Of a stretch of 64,000 nucleotides of DNA, positions 17,104-25,990 are shown piece after piece (within the stretch, counting starts at the first letter, position 1; the number at the start of each line of letters is the position of its first letter). The notes beneath the pieces were generated by a model, which saw only the letters and a program-made list of their open reading frames with translations, ran no database searches and was not told the DNA's origin. Origin of the DNA: Burkholderiaceae bacterium (lineage in GTDB: Bacteria; Pseudomonadota; Gammaproteobacteria; Burkholderiales; Burkholderiaceae_E); assembly GCA_023954015.1 (NCBI GenBank), contig JAMLIS010000004.1, positions 1 through 64,000 on the forward strand. The letters are read 5' to 3'. The translations under genes and the position numbers were made by a program.

Positions 17104-18602
17104 TTCTTCTTCGCCTGGGGCCGCGTCAGCCGGCCGATCATTTCGGCCACCGGGCTCGGTCCGGTGAACCCGTACTCGTTCCAGCGGTCGGAGACACGCT
17201 GGAGCATCTCGCGGTCCATGAAGATCTCGTTCGGCTTGTTCGCCCATTCGTAGGGCGTGCAGGCGTCGAGGATGATCCGGCTGGTGATGTCGCGCGCCTC
17301 GATCGGCAGGCCGGGGTCCAGCGGCGTCGATCGTCCCCGGTCGATGATCTGCGCCGAGCGCTTCGGATCGAAGCGCGTGGCCAGCGCCCACCAGACGCGA
17401 TCCATGTCGTCGGCCTCGATGTCGTGGTCGACGACGATGACGCCCTTCAGGCCGTAGTGCCCGGTGGTGCTCGCGATCACGGCGTTGCCGACGTGGTTCG
17501 AGTGCCCCGGATACATCTGCTTGACCGAGACGATCGCCCAGAAGCGCCCGGTGGCCGCCGCCGGCAGGTAGACGCTCTGGATGCCCGGCACCTTCATCGT
17601 CTCGAGGTCGTACCACAGCGCGCCGGTGCGATTCAGCGACTGGATCATGTGGATGTCGTTGATCGGCTTGCCCACCGTCGTCGACCAGAAGATCGGGTTG
17701 TTCCGGTGCAGGATGCGCTTGACGCGCAGCACGGGCTTCGGATAGTCCTTGCCCTTGTTGCCCGAGTAGTAGCCGGTGTACTCGCCGAACGGTCCTTCGT
17801 CCATCAGTTCGTTCGGATCGATGAAGCCCTCGACGATGATCTCGGCGTTGGCCGGCAGCGTGAGGCCGGTCAGTTCCGACTTGAACACCGGCACCGGCCG
17901 CCCGCGCAGCGCACCGGCGATGTCGTACTCGTCGGTCTGCGAGCTCACCAGCGTGGAGCCGGCCAGGAACAGCACCGGGTCGCAGCCGACGACGGCCGCC
18001 GCCGGCATCAGCTCGCCGCGCTCCTGGTACTTCTTCATGTGCATGTCGCCGTGCTTGCCCTTGATGATCTGCGAGCCGAGGATCTTCTTGCCGAGCACCT
18101 GCGAGCGATAGGTGCCGAGGTTGGTCCAGCCGGTATCGGGGTCCTGCGTGACGAGATAGCCGGCGGTGACGAAGAAGCGCCCGCCGTCGTCCGGGTAGAA
18201 CCACGGCACCGGGAACTTCTCGAGGTCGACGTCCTCCTCCTTGATCACGTTCTCCATCACCGGCGGGTTGGCCACGAACTCGGGCTTGACCATCTGCTTG
18301 GTGGTCAGCTCCATCCACTTGCGCGAGAGCTGGCACATCGTCAGGCCCGGATCCTGTTCGAGCGCGATCGCGATGCGTTCGGGCGTGGTGAACGCGCTGG
18401 TGAACACCGGAATGGTGTTGTCCTTCACGTTCTCGTAGAGCAGCGCCGGGCCCTGCTTCTCCTCGTTGACCTTCGAGACGTGGCACAGCTCGTACTTCCA
18501 GTCGACTTCGGTCTTGACGCGATGCAACTGGCCGTTCGCCTCCAGCGCCGCGATGTAGCTGCGCAGATCGTCGATCAGGCCTACTTCGGTACGTGCGTTC
18601 AT
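17100..18602 (-). CDS. UbiD-family carboxylase, phenylphosphate carboxylase PpcA/PpcB-like
   Basis: Prenyl-FMN-dependent (de)carboxylase of 500 aa. In phenol metabolism homologues carboxylate the phenolate released from phenylphosphate to 4-hydroxybenzoate. UbiD markers are the arginine in NLGTYRSQVLGKK, the E-x-x-x-x-E pair in DEGPFGEYTGYY (prenyl-FMN/metal site and proton transfer) and the late VIVVDHDIEADD block. Thauera uses two UbiD-like subunits plus PpcC and PpcD. Only this one is present here, as is also reported for Geobacter-type systems. It lies between ppsB and the Tm-1-like gene, with ubiX downstream. Confidence 0.83.
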   Translation of the reverse strand: MNARTEVGLIDDLRSYIAALEANGQLHRVKTEVDWKYELCHVSKVNEEKQGPALLYENVKDNTIPVFTSAFTTPERIAIALEQDPGLTMCQLSRKWMELTTKQMVKPEFVANPPVMENVIKEEDVDLEKFPVPWFYPDDGGRFFVTAGYLVTQDPDTGWTNLGTYRSQVLGKKILGSQIIKGKHGDMHMKKYQERGELMPAAAVVGCDPVLFLAGSTLVSSQTDEYDIAGALRGRPVPVFKSELTGLTLPANAEIIVEGFIDPNELMDEGPFGEYTGYYSGNKGKDYPKPVLRVKRILHRNNPIFWSTTVGKPINDIHMIQSLNRTGALWYDLETMKVPGIQSVYLPAAATGRFWAIVSVKQMYPGHSNHVGNAVIASTTGHYGLKGVIVVDHDIEADDMDRVWWALATRFDPKRSAQIIDRGRSTPLDPGLPIEARDITSRIILDACTPYEWANKPNEIFMDREMLQRVSDRWNEYGFTGPSPVAEMIGRLTRPQAKKK

Positions 18603-18645
18603 TGCGACTCCACGGTGGGGTTCGTGAGGTGGGGAAGAAAATGGC

Positions 18646-19770
18646 TCATTCGATGCGCTTGCCGACGAGCAGGCTCGACACGATGTAGTCCATCGCGCTG
18701 CCGCGCGGGCCTTCGACGGACTTGTCGCGCGTGCTCCAGACGGTCTCGGGCCGGGCCTGCAGGATGAACACGTTGCCGCCGGCAGGAACGTCCTTGTCGA
18801 CCGCCCATTCGATGTCCATCGGGCGGCCGTAATGCCGTTCGATCTGCTTGCCCATCCAGGCGAGCTCGGTGATCTCGTCGTCGATCAGCGACTGCACGGT
18901 CTGGCGCTCGAACGGCACCTCGATCGCGCGCGAGCACTGCTCCTTCAGGTCGACCGTGTAGCAGAGCTCCTTGCGCGAGATCGTGCGATCGATGATGTCG
19001 AGCGTGACCTTGTTGACGACGAAATGATCGGGCGTGACCTCGCCGGAAACCACCGACTCGCCGAAGCCGAAGTTCGAGTCGATGACGATCACCGAGCGGT
19101 CGCCGTTGGCCGGGTGCACGGTGAACATGACGCCGGCCGTGTACGAGTTCGCCATCTTCTGCACGCCGACGGCGATCGCCACCTGCTCGTTCGCGAAGCC
19201 GCGATTCGCCCGATAGGCGATCGCGCGCCCCGTGTACAGGCTCGAGATGCAGCGCCGGATGTGATGCAGCACCTCGTCGGCGCCGCGAATCCACAGGAAG
19301 GTGTCCTGCTGGCCGGCGAAGCTTGCGTCGGGGAGGTCCTCGGCCGTCGCGCTCGAGCGCACGGCCACCGGCACGCCCGGCATGCAGCAGCGTACCGACA
19401 GCTTGCGGTAGCCCTCGGCGATCTCGTCCTCGAGCGAAGCCGAGAACGGCTGCGCCTCGATGAGCGCACGGATGCGCGCGCTCGCCGCCTCGACGGCGTT
19501 GACGTCGTTGGGGTCGACGCCGGCAAGCATCGATGCGATCTCGGCATCGATGCCCGACTCGGCGAAGAACGCGCATGTCCCGTGCGTGGTCAGCGCGAAG
19601 CCCGGCGGCACGTTCACGCCGGCGTGGATCAGTTCGCCGAGCGAGGCGCACTTGCCGCCGACGAGCGCGATCGAGTTCGCATCGCACTCCTCGAACCAGC
19701 TCAGGCGCGGCGCCGCCGCGGGCGGCGCCGCGGCGCGCGCCGCGCGCACGGGGTCGATGACGGTATTCAT
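18646..19770 (-). CDS. ppsB: Phenylphosphate synthase subunit PpsB (PEP synthase N-terminal ATP-grasp type)
   Basis: Predicted 40-kDa subunit that uses ATP to phosphorylate the catalytic histidine of PpsA. The 374-aa protein corresponds only to the ATP-binding N-terminal domain of phosphoenolpyruvate synthase: ALVGGKCASLGELIHAGVNVPPGF at the start, VAVRSSATAEDLPDASFAGQQDT at about 130-150, and C-terminal DIEWAVDK and FILQARPETVWS. It lacks the phosphohistidine and PEP-binding domains, so it is not a truncated PpsA; the split matches the known PpsA/PpsB enzyme. ATG is preceded by a G-rich ribosome-binding site 10 bp after ppsA. Confidence 0.9.
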   Translation of the reverse strand: MNTVIDPVRAARAAAPPAAAPRLSWFEECDANSIALVGGKCASLGELIHAGVNVPPGFALTTHGTCAFFAESGIDAEIASMLAGVDPNDVNAVEAASARIRALIEAQPFSASLEDEIAEGYRKLSVRCCMPGVPVAVRSSATAEDLPDASFAGQQDTFLWIRGADEVLHHIRRCISSLYTGRAIAYRANRGFANEQVAIAVGVQKMANSYTAGVMFTVHPANGDRSVIVIDSNFGFGESVVSGEVTPDHFVVNKVTLDIIDRTISRKELCYTVDLKEQCSRAIEVPFERQTVQSLIDDEITELAWMGKQIERHYGRPMDIEWAVDKDVPAGGNVFILQARPETVWSTRDKSVEGPRGSAMDYIVSSLLVGKRIE

Positions 19771-19780
19771 CGGCCCCCCC

Positions 19781-21616
19781 TCAGCGGCTGATCGTGATCG
19801 CGCCGGTGGAGCCGTCGACCCGGATCATCATGCCCGTCTGGATGATCTTGGTCGCGTGGCCGGTGCCGACCACCGCCGGCATGCCGTACTCGCGGCAGAC
19901 GATCGCCGCATGGCTCATGACGCCGCCGACATCCGTGACGCAGGCCTTGATCTTGGCGAAGGCCGGCGCCCAGGACGGCGACGTGGTCGGTGCGACAAGA
20001 ATCTCGCCCTCCTGCAGCTGGCGGATGTCATCCACCGTGCGGCAGACGCGCGCCTTGCCCTCGACGATGCCCGGACTGCCGGCGAAGCCCTTGAAGTCCT
20101 TGACCGTGGACGGATCCTTGATATCCGCCACCGCGGCCCAGTCGGCCAGCGAGGTGTTGGTGACGCCCCACAGGACGATGGTGAAGGGCTCCTGGATCAC
20201 CTCCGGCGCGGTGCCGATGGCCGGGGGCGCATTCCACTCCTTGAACTTCGCCATGACGCCCTTGCGCCACTCGACTTCCTTCGGCCAGGTCATCGTGCCG
20301 CGCGGGGTGACGCCGGTGGCCCAGGCGGTGACGACGTCCCACAGCGCCTGCTTGATCTCGTCGCGGCGCAGCAGCCAGACATCCTCGACGTCCTTGATGA
20401 TGCCGTGCTCGGCGAGGATGGCGCCGACTTCGCGCATCTTGTTCCAGAACACCGAGTGGAACCAGTGCTCGACGTAGAACAGGTGGTTCTCGACGTAAGG
20501 GAACACCGTCTTGGCGCAGCCGAGCAGCTCGTCGAACTGCTTGCGGTCCTCTTCCTTCTCGATCAGGCCGCGGTACTCGGCGGTGATGCGGTCGCGCTCG
20601 GCGCAGACCTTCTCGGTCGGGCGCTCGATGCTCACGCCCTGCTTGAGCTTGCCGATGTAGGTCTGGATGCCGGACAGCGGCACGTTCATCTGGTCGTTCC
20701 AGGAGCGGTCGTGGTGGAACCAGCCGGTGCCGGTGGACACGTTGAACCACGGCTCGCGCGACAGGTTGAGCGAGGTCAGCCACTCCATGCCGCGCGGATG
20801 CTCCTTCAGCGCGCGCTCGACCTCGACCCACTCGGTGCTCGACGTGACCACGCCGTCGACGCCGAGTTCGATCGCCTTGCGCGCCAGCTTCTTCAGCTCC
20901 TCGTCGGGCCGGTACATGATGACGTCGATGCCGGAGATCATCTGCGTCACGCGCTGCGCCGGGATGCTCGGGAAGAGCTTCTGCACGAAGTCGAGGAAGA
21001 AGACGTAGGCGGCATAGCCGAGGTTGAGGAACTCGAAGTGGTACTGCCAGCACTTGATGCCGAGGTTGATCAGGTCATCGTAGTTCTTCAGCAGGTGGTA
21101 GCCCTTCGACTCGCCGAGCGCATCCATGACCACGGAAATGTCTTCCATGTCGGCCAGCTTCGGGATCTCGATCGCCTCGAGTTCGCGGATGGTGGCTTCC
21201 ATCTTCACCTTCCACTTGGCTTCGAGCGCGTCCCAGTTCTTGTAGTAGTGGCCGGCGCGCTCCATGAAATGCGGCACGCGGCTGCCGATCTCTTCCGGAT
21301 TCTTCACCGGCACCGGCGAGATGTAGACATAGCCGTTGATCATGCGGTGATCGACGCCGCGCACCGGCGGCACCATGAAGATGCGGTTGTTGTACTGCGA
21401 CAGGGCGAGGAACCAGGCCTCGTCCCAGATGGTGTCGAAGGGATACAGCGGCTCGGGATAGTGCAGGCCGTCGTAGAACCAGAATGTCTCTTTCTCGTAC
21501 TGGTTGCGTACGGGATCGTCGGTGACGAACTGGTACTGGTACGGATACATGCGCTCCCAGCCTTCGGTGCCGGGAATCGTCTTGGCCTTCACATCGTGCG
21601 GTACGGGGAATTTCAT
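19781..21616 (-). CDS. ppsA: Phenylphosphate synthase subunit PpsA (phosphohistidine subunit)
   Basis: Catalytic 70-kDa subunit of phenylphosphate synthase, which transfers a phosphoryl group to phenol in the first step of anaerobic phenol degradation. The 611-aa protein ends with the PEP-utilizing mobile domain GGVMSHAAIVCREYGMPAVVG. Counting back from the end, the histidine in MSHAAIV is residue 569, the number reported for the phosphorylated histidine of the Thauera enzyme. The N-terminal about 450 residues are rich in W and Y and specific to this family. It is first in the operon, about 85 bp downstream of a sigma-54 promoter. Confidence 0.93.
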   Translation of the reverse strand: MKFPVPHDVKAKTIPGTEGWERMYPYQYQFVTDDPVRNQYEKETFWFYDGLHYPEPLYPFDTIWDEAWFLALSQYNNRIFMVPPVRGVDHRMINGYVYISPVPVKNPEEIGSRVPHFMERAGHYYKNWDALEAKWKVKMEATIRELEAIEIPKLADMEDISVVMDALGESKGYHLLKNYDDLINLGIKCWQYHFEFLNLGYAAYVFFLDFVQKLFPSIPAQRVTQMISGIDVIMYRPDEELKKLARKAIELGVDGVVTSSTEWVEVERALKEHPRGMEWLTSLNLSREPWFNVSTGTGWFHHDRSWNDQMNVPLSGIQTYIGKLKQGVSIERPTEKVCAERDRITAEYRGLIEKEEDRKQFDELLGCAKTVFPYVENHLFYVEHWFHSVFWNKMREVGAILAEHGIIKDVEDVWLLRRDEIKQALWDVVTAWATGVTPRGTMTWPKEVEWRKGVMAKFKEWNAPPAIGTAPEVIQEPFTIVLWGVTNTSLADWAAVADIKDPSTVKDFKGFAGSPGIVEGKARVCRTVDDIRQLQEGEILVAPTTSPSWAPAFAKIKACVTDVGGVMSHAAIVCREYGMPAVVGTGHATKIIQTGMMIRVDGSTGAITISR

Positions 21617-21700
21617 CGCTGGCCTGCTCCCTGGATCTTCGGATTTCGACGGACCTTCGGACGGCGTCGCGCATCGCGGGGCGCTGCGGGACCGATGAAC

Positions 21701-21715
21701 GCAAGGCCCGTGCCA
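21701..21715 (-). promoter_or_regulatory. Sigma-54 (-24/-12) promoter of the phenol operon
   Basis: On the minus strand the sequence TGGCAC-GGGCC-TTGCG matches the consensus TGGCAC-N5-TTGCW with only the last base off. The GG and GC dinucleotides have correct spacing. Transcription would start about 12 bases downstream, near 21690, giving a leader of about 75 bases before ppsA. The divergent neighbour encodes a sigma-54 activator, which supports the call. Confidence 0.8.
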
Positions 21716-21958
21716 TCGGAGCGGCCGCCTGCTGGTGCAATGCAACAGCGCGCGCCCGGTGCGCACCGCTGCGCCGTCCCCGGATCGAGCGCCGGGCGAT
21801 GCCGGGGCTCGCGCTGCAAGCGACGACAGCGCGCTGTTGCGTCGCAGTAGCGAAAGCGCTCCAATCGACGCGGCCCGCCCGCGGCGCCCGGCCGAGCGCA
21901 CGCCTGCGCTTGATCCTTTGAGCGAAGCGCGTTGCGACGCACGCGGCGATTTGCTCAT

Positions 21959-21966
21959 TTGATCAA
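21959..21966. promoter_or_regulatory. TTGATCAA palindrome, candidate activator half-site
   Basis: A perfect 8-bp palindrome, TTGATCAA, about 245 bp upstream of the sigma-54 promoter. The element resembles half of the XylR/DmpR-type upstream activating sequence. Its centre is 41 bp (about four helical turns) from the centre of the next palindrome at 21997-22010, so both could be bound on the same DNA face. Confidence 0.45.
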
Positions 21967-21996
21967 TCGCCCCTCGATCCGGCCCTGCTGCCGGAA

Positions 21997-22010
21997 TTGA
22001 TCCGGATCAA
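21997..22010. promoter_or_regulatory. Perfect FNR/ANR-type box (or activator-binding palindrome)
   Basis: TTGAT-CCGG-ATCAA is an exact match to the FNR/ANR/AcpR consensus TTGAT-N4-ATCAA. A TCGAAT at 22033-22038 could be the -10 of the regulator gene. A start site near 22045 would put the box centre at about -41.5, the classic class II activation position. The same bases also resemble a XylR/DmpR-type activator palindrome, so oxygen control and phenol control cannot be separated from sequence alone. Confidence 0.6.
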
Positions 22011-22060
22011 GGTAAGCCCGCGTCACCCGGCCTCGAATGCGTTTTCGGCAGGAGGCGAAG

Positions 22061-23800
22061 ATGACGAGGCTGCGCAGTGTTCCGCGTGCGGCGGACGACG
22101 ATCGCGCGAAAGGCGCGGTCCGCGCGGACGATCTTCGCGCGCAGGTCCACTTCTGCTCGGAAACGGGCCAGATCTGGCTGCGCGAGCACCGGATGCTGCT
22201 CGTGCACGCCGAGGCGCAGGCGCTGCTCCGCAAGGAGCTGATCGACACGCTCGGCATGACGCGCGCGCGCGGACTGCTGATGCGCATGGGCTATGCGTCG
22301 GGAGCGCGCGACGCGGAGATCGCGCGCACGCGCTCGCAGAACGCAAGCGACCTCGACGCCTTCATGACCGGGCCGCAACTGCACACGCTCGAAGGTATCG
22401 TGCGCGTCGTTCCGCTGCGCCTCGAGCTCGACCGCTCCATCGGGCACTTCCACGGCGAATTCCGCTGGGAGAATTCGTGGGAAGGCCAGTGGCACCGCCA
22501 CTACTACGGCACGCACGACGAGCCGGTGTGCTGGACGCAGATCGGCTACGCCTGCGGCTACACGTCCGCCTTCATGGGCCGGCCGATCCTCTACAAGGAG
22601 GTGCAGTGCAGCGGCATGGGCGAGGAGCACTGCCGCATCGTCGGCAAGCCGATCGAAGATTGGGACGACGCCGAGGAGCACCAGCAGTTCTTCAACCGAC
22701 AATCGATCGCCGAGCAACTCCTCGACCTGCAGACCCAGGTCGTGGAGCTGCGTTCGACGATCGACCAGCGCCAGGGGCTCGCCCCGGACATCGCCGGCAC
22801 CGCGCCGGCGTTCTGCAAGGCCTTCGATCTGCTGCAACTGGCCGCCGGGAGTCGCATCGCGGTGCTGCTGCTGGGCGAAACCGGCGTCGGCAAGGAGCTC
22901 TTCGCGCGCGCGCTGCACCGGATGAGCGAGCGGCGGTCCAAGCCTTTCGTCGCGCTGAATTGCGCGGCGATGCCCAACGACCTCGTCGAGTCGGAGCTGT
23001 TCGGCGTGGAGAAAGGCGCATACACCGGCGCGCAGGTCGCGCGCCCCGGCCGCTTCGAGCGTGCCGACGGCGGCACCCTCTTTCTCGACGAGATCGGCGA
23101 CCTGCCGCTGCCCGCGCAGAGCAAGCTGCTGCGCGCGCTGCAGGAAGGCGAGATCGAACGCGTGGGCGATCACCGAACGCGCCGCGTCGACGTCCGCGTC
23201 GTGGCGGCAACGAACTGCCGGTTGCACGAGGCGGTGCGCGAAGGCCGCTTCCGCTCCGATCTCTATTACCGGCTGAACGCGTTCCAGATCGACATTCCGC
23301 CGCTGCGCGAGCGAAAGGAGGACATTCCGCTGCTCGCCAAGCGCTTCCTGGCCGAGCAGTGCGCGATCCAGGGAAAGAAGCTGCTCGGCTTCAGCGACAA
23401 GGCCAAGCGCTCGCTGCTGTCGTACGACTGGCCGGGAAACATCCGCGAGTTGCGCAACGTCGTCGAACGCGGCGTGCTGCTGGCACCGCCTTCCACGCGC
23501 GTCGAGGTGCACCAGCTGTTCGCCTCGCAGCCCGACGACGACGGCACGTCGCTGTCGGTCGACGCACACGGCGCGCTCGGCGTGCACAGCTGGGAGCCCG
23601 CCCGCGCACTTTCCGAAGCGGTGTTCAACGGCACGATGACGCTGGACCAGGTGGAGGCGATGCTGCTCGAGACAGCCGTCGACAAGGCGCGCGGCAATCT
23701 CTCGTCGGCGGCGCGCATGCTCGGCTTGAGCCGCGCGCAACTCGCCTATCGCCTGAAGCGGTTGAACGAACCGGCAGGCGCGGGCGAATGCGCCCGATGA
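22061..23800 (+). CDS. XylR/DmpR-type sigma-54-dependent phenol-responsive activator
   Basis: Enhancer-binding protein predicted to sense phenol and activate the divergent pps operon. The 579-aa protein has four parts: an N-terminal XylR_N effector domain (about 20-130); a V4R domain with CGYTSAFMGRPILYKEVQCSG and EEHCRIVG (about 140-205); an AAA+ domain with Walker A GETGVGKE, the sigma-54-contact loop GAYTGA and Walker B GGTLFLDEIGD; and a C-terminal Fis-type helix-turn-helix (NLSSAARMLGLSRAQLAYRLK). I chose ATG 22061 because AGGAGG lies 5 bases before it; an upstream in-frame ATG (22037) has none. Confidence 0.92.
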   Translation: MTRLRSVPRAADDDRAKGAVRADDLRAQVHFCSETGQIWLREHRMLLVHAEAQALLRKELIDTLGMTRARGLLMRMGYASGARDAEIARTRSQNASDLDAFMTGPQLHTLEGIVRVVPLRLELDRSIGHFHGEFRWENSWEGQWHRHYYGTHDEPVCWTQIGYACGYTSAFMGRPILYKEVQCSGMGEEHCRIVGKPIEDWDDAEEHQQFFNRQSIAEQLLDLQTQVVELRSTIDQRQGLAPDIAGTAPAFCKAFDLLQLAAGSRIAVLLLGETGVGKELFARALHRMSERRSKPFVALNCAAMPNDLVESELFGVEKGAYTGAQVARPGRFERADGGTLFLDEIGDLPLPAQSKLLRALQEGEIERVGDHRTRRVDVRVVAATNCRLHEAVREGRFRSDLYYRLNAFQIDIPPLRERKEDIPLLAKRFLAEQCAIQGKKLLGFSDKAKRSLLSYDWPGNIRELRNVVERGVLLAPPSTRVEVHQLFASQPDDDGTSLSVDAHGALGVHSWEPARALSEAVFNGTMTLDQVEAMLLETAVDKARGNLSSAARMLGLSRAQLAYRLKRLNEPAGAGECAR

Positions 23801-24285
23801 GCGAGCCGGCCGACGCATGCCCGAGGTTGCGCGTGCTGCTGGCTTCCCATCGCGTGATGACGCTGGCGAGCCGCGGCGCGCAGGGCCCGTGGGCGGCTGC
23901 CGTGTTCTACGCCGAGATCTTCGACGAAGATCGCCTGCGCCTCGTCTTCGTCTCTTCGCCGTCGAGCCGGCACGTGGCCGAGCTCGAAGCCGACTCGCGC
24001 GCGGCCGCGTCGATCCACGGCGACCCCGACGACTGGCGCGCGATCCGCGGCGCGCAGATCGCAGGCCGTGTGCTCCCGCTCGACGGCGCAGCGCTGCCCG
24101 CCGCACAGCGGGCGTACGCATCGAAGTTTCCGAACATCGGCGACCCCGCACGAGCGCCCGAGCCGATCGCCCGCGCCTTCGCCCATGTGCGCTGGTTCGC
24201 GCTGCACGTCGATCGCGCCTTCCTCACCGACAACGCGATCTCCTTCGGACACCGCGCCGAGCTGGCGTTCCCGTCGGCGCACTGA
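23797..24285 (+). CDS. Pyridoxamine-phosphate-oxidase-like (split-barrel flavin-binding) protein
   Basis: A 162-aa protein with the split-barrel fold of the YhbP/PNPOx-like superfamily. Visible features are LLASHRVMTLASRGAQGPWAAAVFY, then RLRLVFVSSPSSRHVAEL and IRGAQIAGRVLPL; the SSRH segment resembles the flavin-phosphate-binding region. The ATG overlaps the stop of the activator gene (ATGA), so the two are translated together. This tight coupling is unusual and suggests a role with the phenol regulator or pathway, but the function is unknown. Typical members bind FMN, F420 or heme. Confidence 0.7.
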   Translation: MSEPADACPRLRVLLASHRVMTLASRGAQGPWAAAVFYAEIFDEDRLRLVFVSSPSSRHVAELEADSRAAASIHGDPDDWRAIRGAQIAGRVLPLDGAALPAAQRAYASKFPNIGDPARAPEPIARAFAHVRWFALHVDRAFLTDNAISFGHRAELAFPSAH

Positions 24286-24336
24286 GCGCGGTGGCCAGCG
24301 CGCAGCCGCGTCGCACGCCGCGCCGCTCACTCGTCC

Positions 24337-25020
24337 TCAGGCGCCCGCCTGCCACGGCTCGATCAGCGTCGCGCCCTCGTTCCGCGGATCGCTCACCGCC
24401 GGCGCGACGGCGCGCAGCGCGAGCCAGCCGTCGGGACACGGCGCGAGCAGGCTCTGCAGGTCTTCGCTGCGCGCCTGCGGATCGAGCCAGCGGTCGACCC
24501 CGGAGCGGTCGAGCAACACGGGCATGCGTTCGTGCGCTCGCGCGGCCAGCGCATTCGCCGTGGTCGTGATGATGCAGCACGTCGCCACCGGTCCGTCGGA
24601 CGAATGGTGCCGGTCGTACAGTCCCGCCATCGCGACGAGTCCGCCGTCGGCGCGATGCAGGTAATAGGGCTGCTTGCGCCGGCGCCCCGCATCGAGCGTC
24701 TTCCATTCGTAGAAACCGTTGGCGGGAATCACGCAACGACCACGGCGGAACGCATCGCGAAACGCGGGTCGGGTCGCGATCGTCTCGGCGCGCGCGTTGA
24801 CCAGTCGCGCGCCGATCGACGGATCCTTCGCCCAGTGCGGCACCAGGCCCCAGCGCATGAGCTCCGCTACGCGTTGTCCCGCTTGCCGGTCGGCACGGAT
24901 CGCCAGCACCGGCGCTGCCGGCGCGACGTTGTAGCGGGGACCGCAAGGAGGCAGGCCGGCGAGGCCGAATTCCTCGACGATCGCGTCGTCGGGTCCGTAG
25001 AGCACGTAGCGGCCGCACAC
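24337..25020 (-). CDS. SOS response-associated peptidase, YedK/HMCES family
   Basis: Protects abasic sites in single-stranded DNA by forming a thiazolidine crosslink through its N-terminal cysteine. The 227-aa protein starts VCGRYVLYG; the GTG start places the catalytic cysteine at position 2, as required after methionine removal. Other markers are PRYNVAPAAPVLAIR, MRWGLVPHWAKD, VNARAETI, GRCVIPANGFYEWK and the late ERMPVLL histidine block. It is separate from the activator/PNPOx pair on the other strand. Confidence 0.92.
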   Translation of the reverse strand: MCGRYVLYGPDDAIVEEFGLAGLPPCGPRYNVAPAAPVLAIRADRQAGQRVAELMRWGLVPHWAKDPSIGARLVNARAETIATRPAFRDAFRRGRCVIPANGFYEWKTLDAGRRRKQPYYLHRADGGLVAMAGLYDRHHSSDGPVATCCIITTTANALAARAHERMPVLLDRSGVDRWLDPQARSEDLQSLLAPCPDGWLALRAVAPAVSDPRNEGATLIEPWQAGA

Positions 25021-25057
25021 GGCACGCTCTTCGCGCAGGCGGACTCGCGACGGACGG

Positions 25058-25948
25058 TCAGACCGCCGCCCGGCCCGCGGGCGGCGGCGCGTCCCCGGCG
25101 CCCGCACGCCGCGGGGCTGTCGGGCCCGCGGCAGGCGGTATCGGCGACGAACCGGCCTCGGCATGCCGCTGCGGTTGGTGCAGCGGCTGTGCGCCGCGCG
25201 CCATCGCCGAGAGCAGGTCGCCGAACTCGACGGGGAACGGAAAGACGATCGTCGTGTTGTTCTGCATGCCGATCGTCGTCAGCGTGCTCAGGTAGCGCAA
25301 CTGCATCGCCTCGGGACGCGCCGAGAGGATCTCGGCCGCCTCGAAGAGCTTCTGCGCCGCCTGCTGTTCGCCTTCGGCGCTGATCACCTTCGCGCGCCGC
25401 TCGCGCTCGGCCTCGGCCTGTCGTGCGATGACCCGAATCATGCTCTCGTCCAGGTCGACGTGCTTGATCTCGACGTTCGCCACCTTGATGCCCCAGGCGT
25501 CGGTCTGCGCGTCGAGGATGTCCTGGATGTCGTTGTTCAGCTTGTCGCGCTCGGAGAGCATCTCGTCGAGGTCGTGCTTGCCGAGTACCGATCGCAGCGT
25601 GGTCTGCGCGAGCTGGCTCGTCGCCTGCTGGAAGTCCTCGACCTGGATCACCGACTTGTCGGCCTGCACCACGCGGAAGTAGATCACCGCGTTGACCTTC
25701 ACCGAAACGTTGTCGCGCGAGATGACGTCCTGCGTGGGCACGTCGAGCACGAGCGTGCGCTGGTCGACGCGCACCATCTGCTGCACGTAGGGCAGCAGCA
25801 GGATCAGCCCGGGGCCTTTCACGCCGGTGAAGCGCCCGAGCGTGAAGACGACGCCGCGTTCGTATTCGCGCAGGATGCGGATCGACGTCGCGAGGATCGC
25901 GACGACGATGATGAGGATGGGCAGGTAGACGGCCAGATTGAAGGGCAT
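25058..25948 (-). CDS. Slipin/stomatin-like SPFH-domain protein
   Basis: Membrane-anchored SPFH protein (296 aa), thought to organise membrane microdomains. A single N-terminal hydrophobic segment ([21 protein letters not shown]) is followed by the SPFH domain with [36 protein letters not shown] and [17 protein letters not shown] charged coiled-coil ([23 protein letters not shown]) is next, and the tail is proline-rich. GAGGAG precedes the ATG. It lies 42 bp after an NfeD gene, the usual partner of stomatin-like proteins. Confidence 0.93.
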   Translation of the reverse strand: MPFNLAVYLPILIIVVAILATSIRILREYERGVVFTLGRFTGVKGPGLILLLPYVQQMVRVDQRTLVLDVPTQDVISRDNVSVKVNAVIYFRVVQADKSVIQVEDFQQATSQLAQTTLRSVLGKHDLDEMLSERDKLNNDIQDILDAQTDAWGIKVANVEIKHVDLDESMIRVIARQAEAERERRAKVISAEGEQQAAQKLFEAAEILSARPEAMQLRYLSTLTTIGMQNNTTIVFPFPVEFGDLLSAMARGAQPLHQPQRHAEAGSSPIPPAAGPTAPRRAGAGDAPPPAGRAAV

Positions 25949-25990
25949 CGGTTCTCCTCGGGCTCCTCGGGCATGTTCGCCCCGGATCGT

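Noticed and set aside
15850..18486. Single 878-codon reading frame that could look like a UbiD-Tm-1 fusion
   Set aside because: The upstream half is an out-of-frame shadow of the UbiD-like gene; the real Tm-1-like protein starts at GTG 17103 in a GTGA overlap.
18646..21616. PpsA and PpsB as a PEP synthase broken by a frameshift
   Set aside because: Order and content are those of the known two-subunit phenylphosphate synthase; the ATP-grasp part is downstream, each gene has its own start, and PpsA has a family-specific N terminus.
21616..21958. N-terminal extension of ppsA (about 114 codons) through the control region
   Set aside because: The extension is low-complexity and would cover the sigma-54 promoter; homologues begin at MKFPVPHDVK, which also puts the catalytic histidine at 569.
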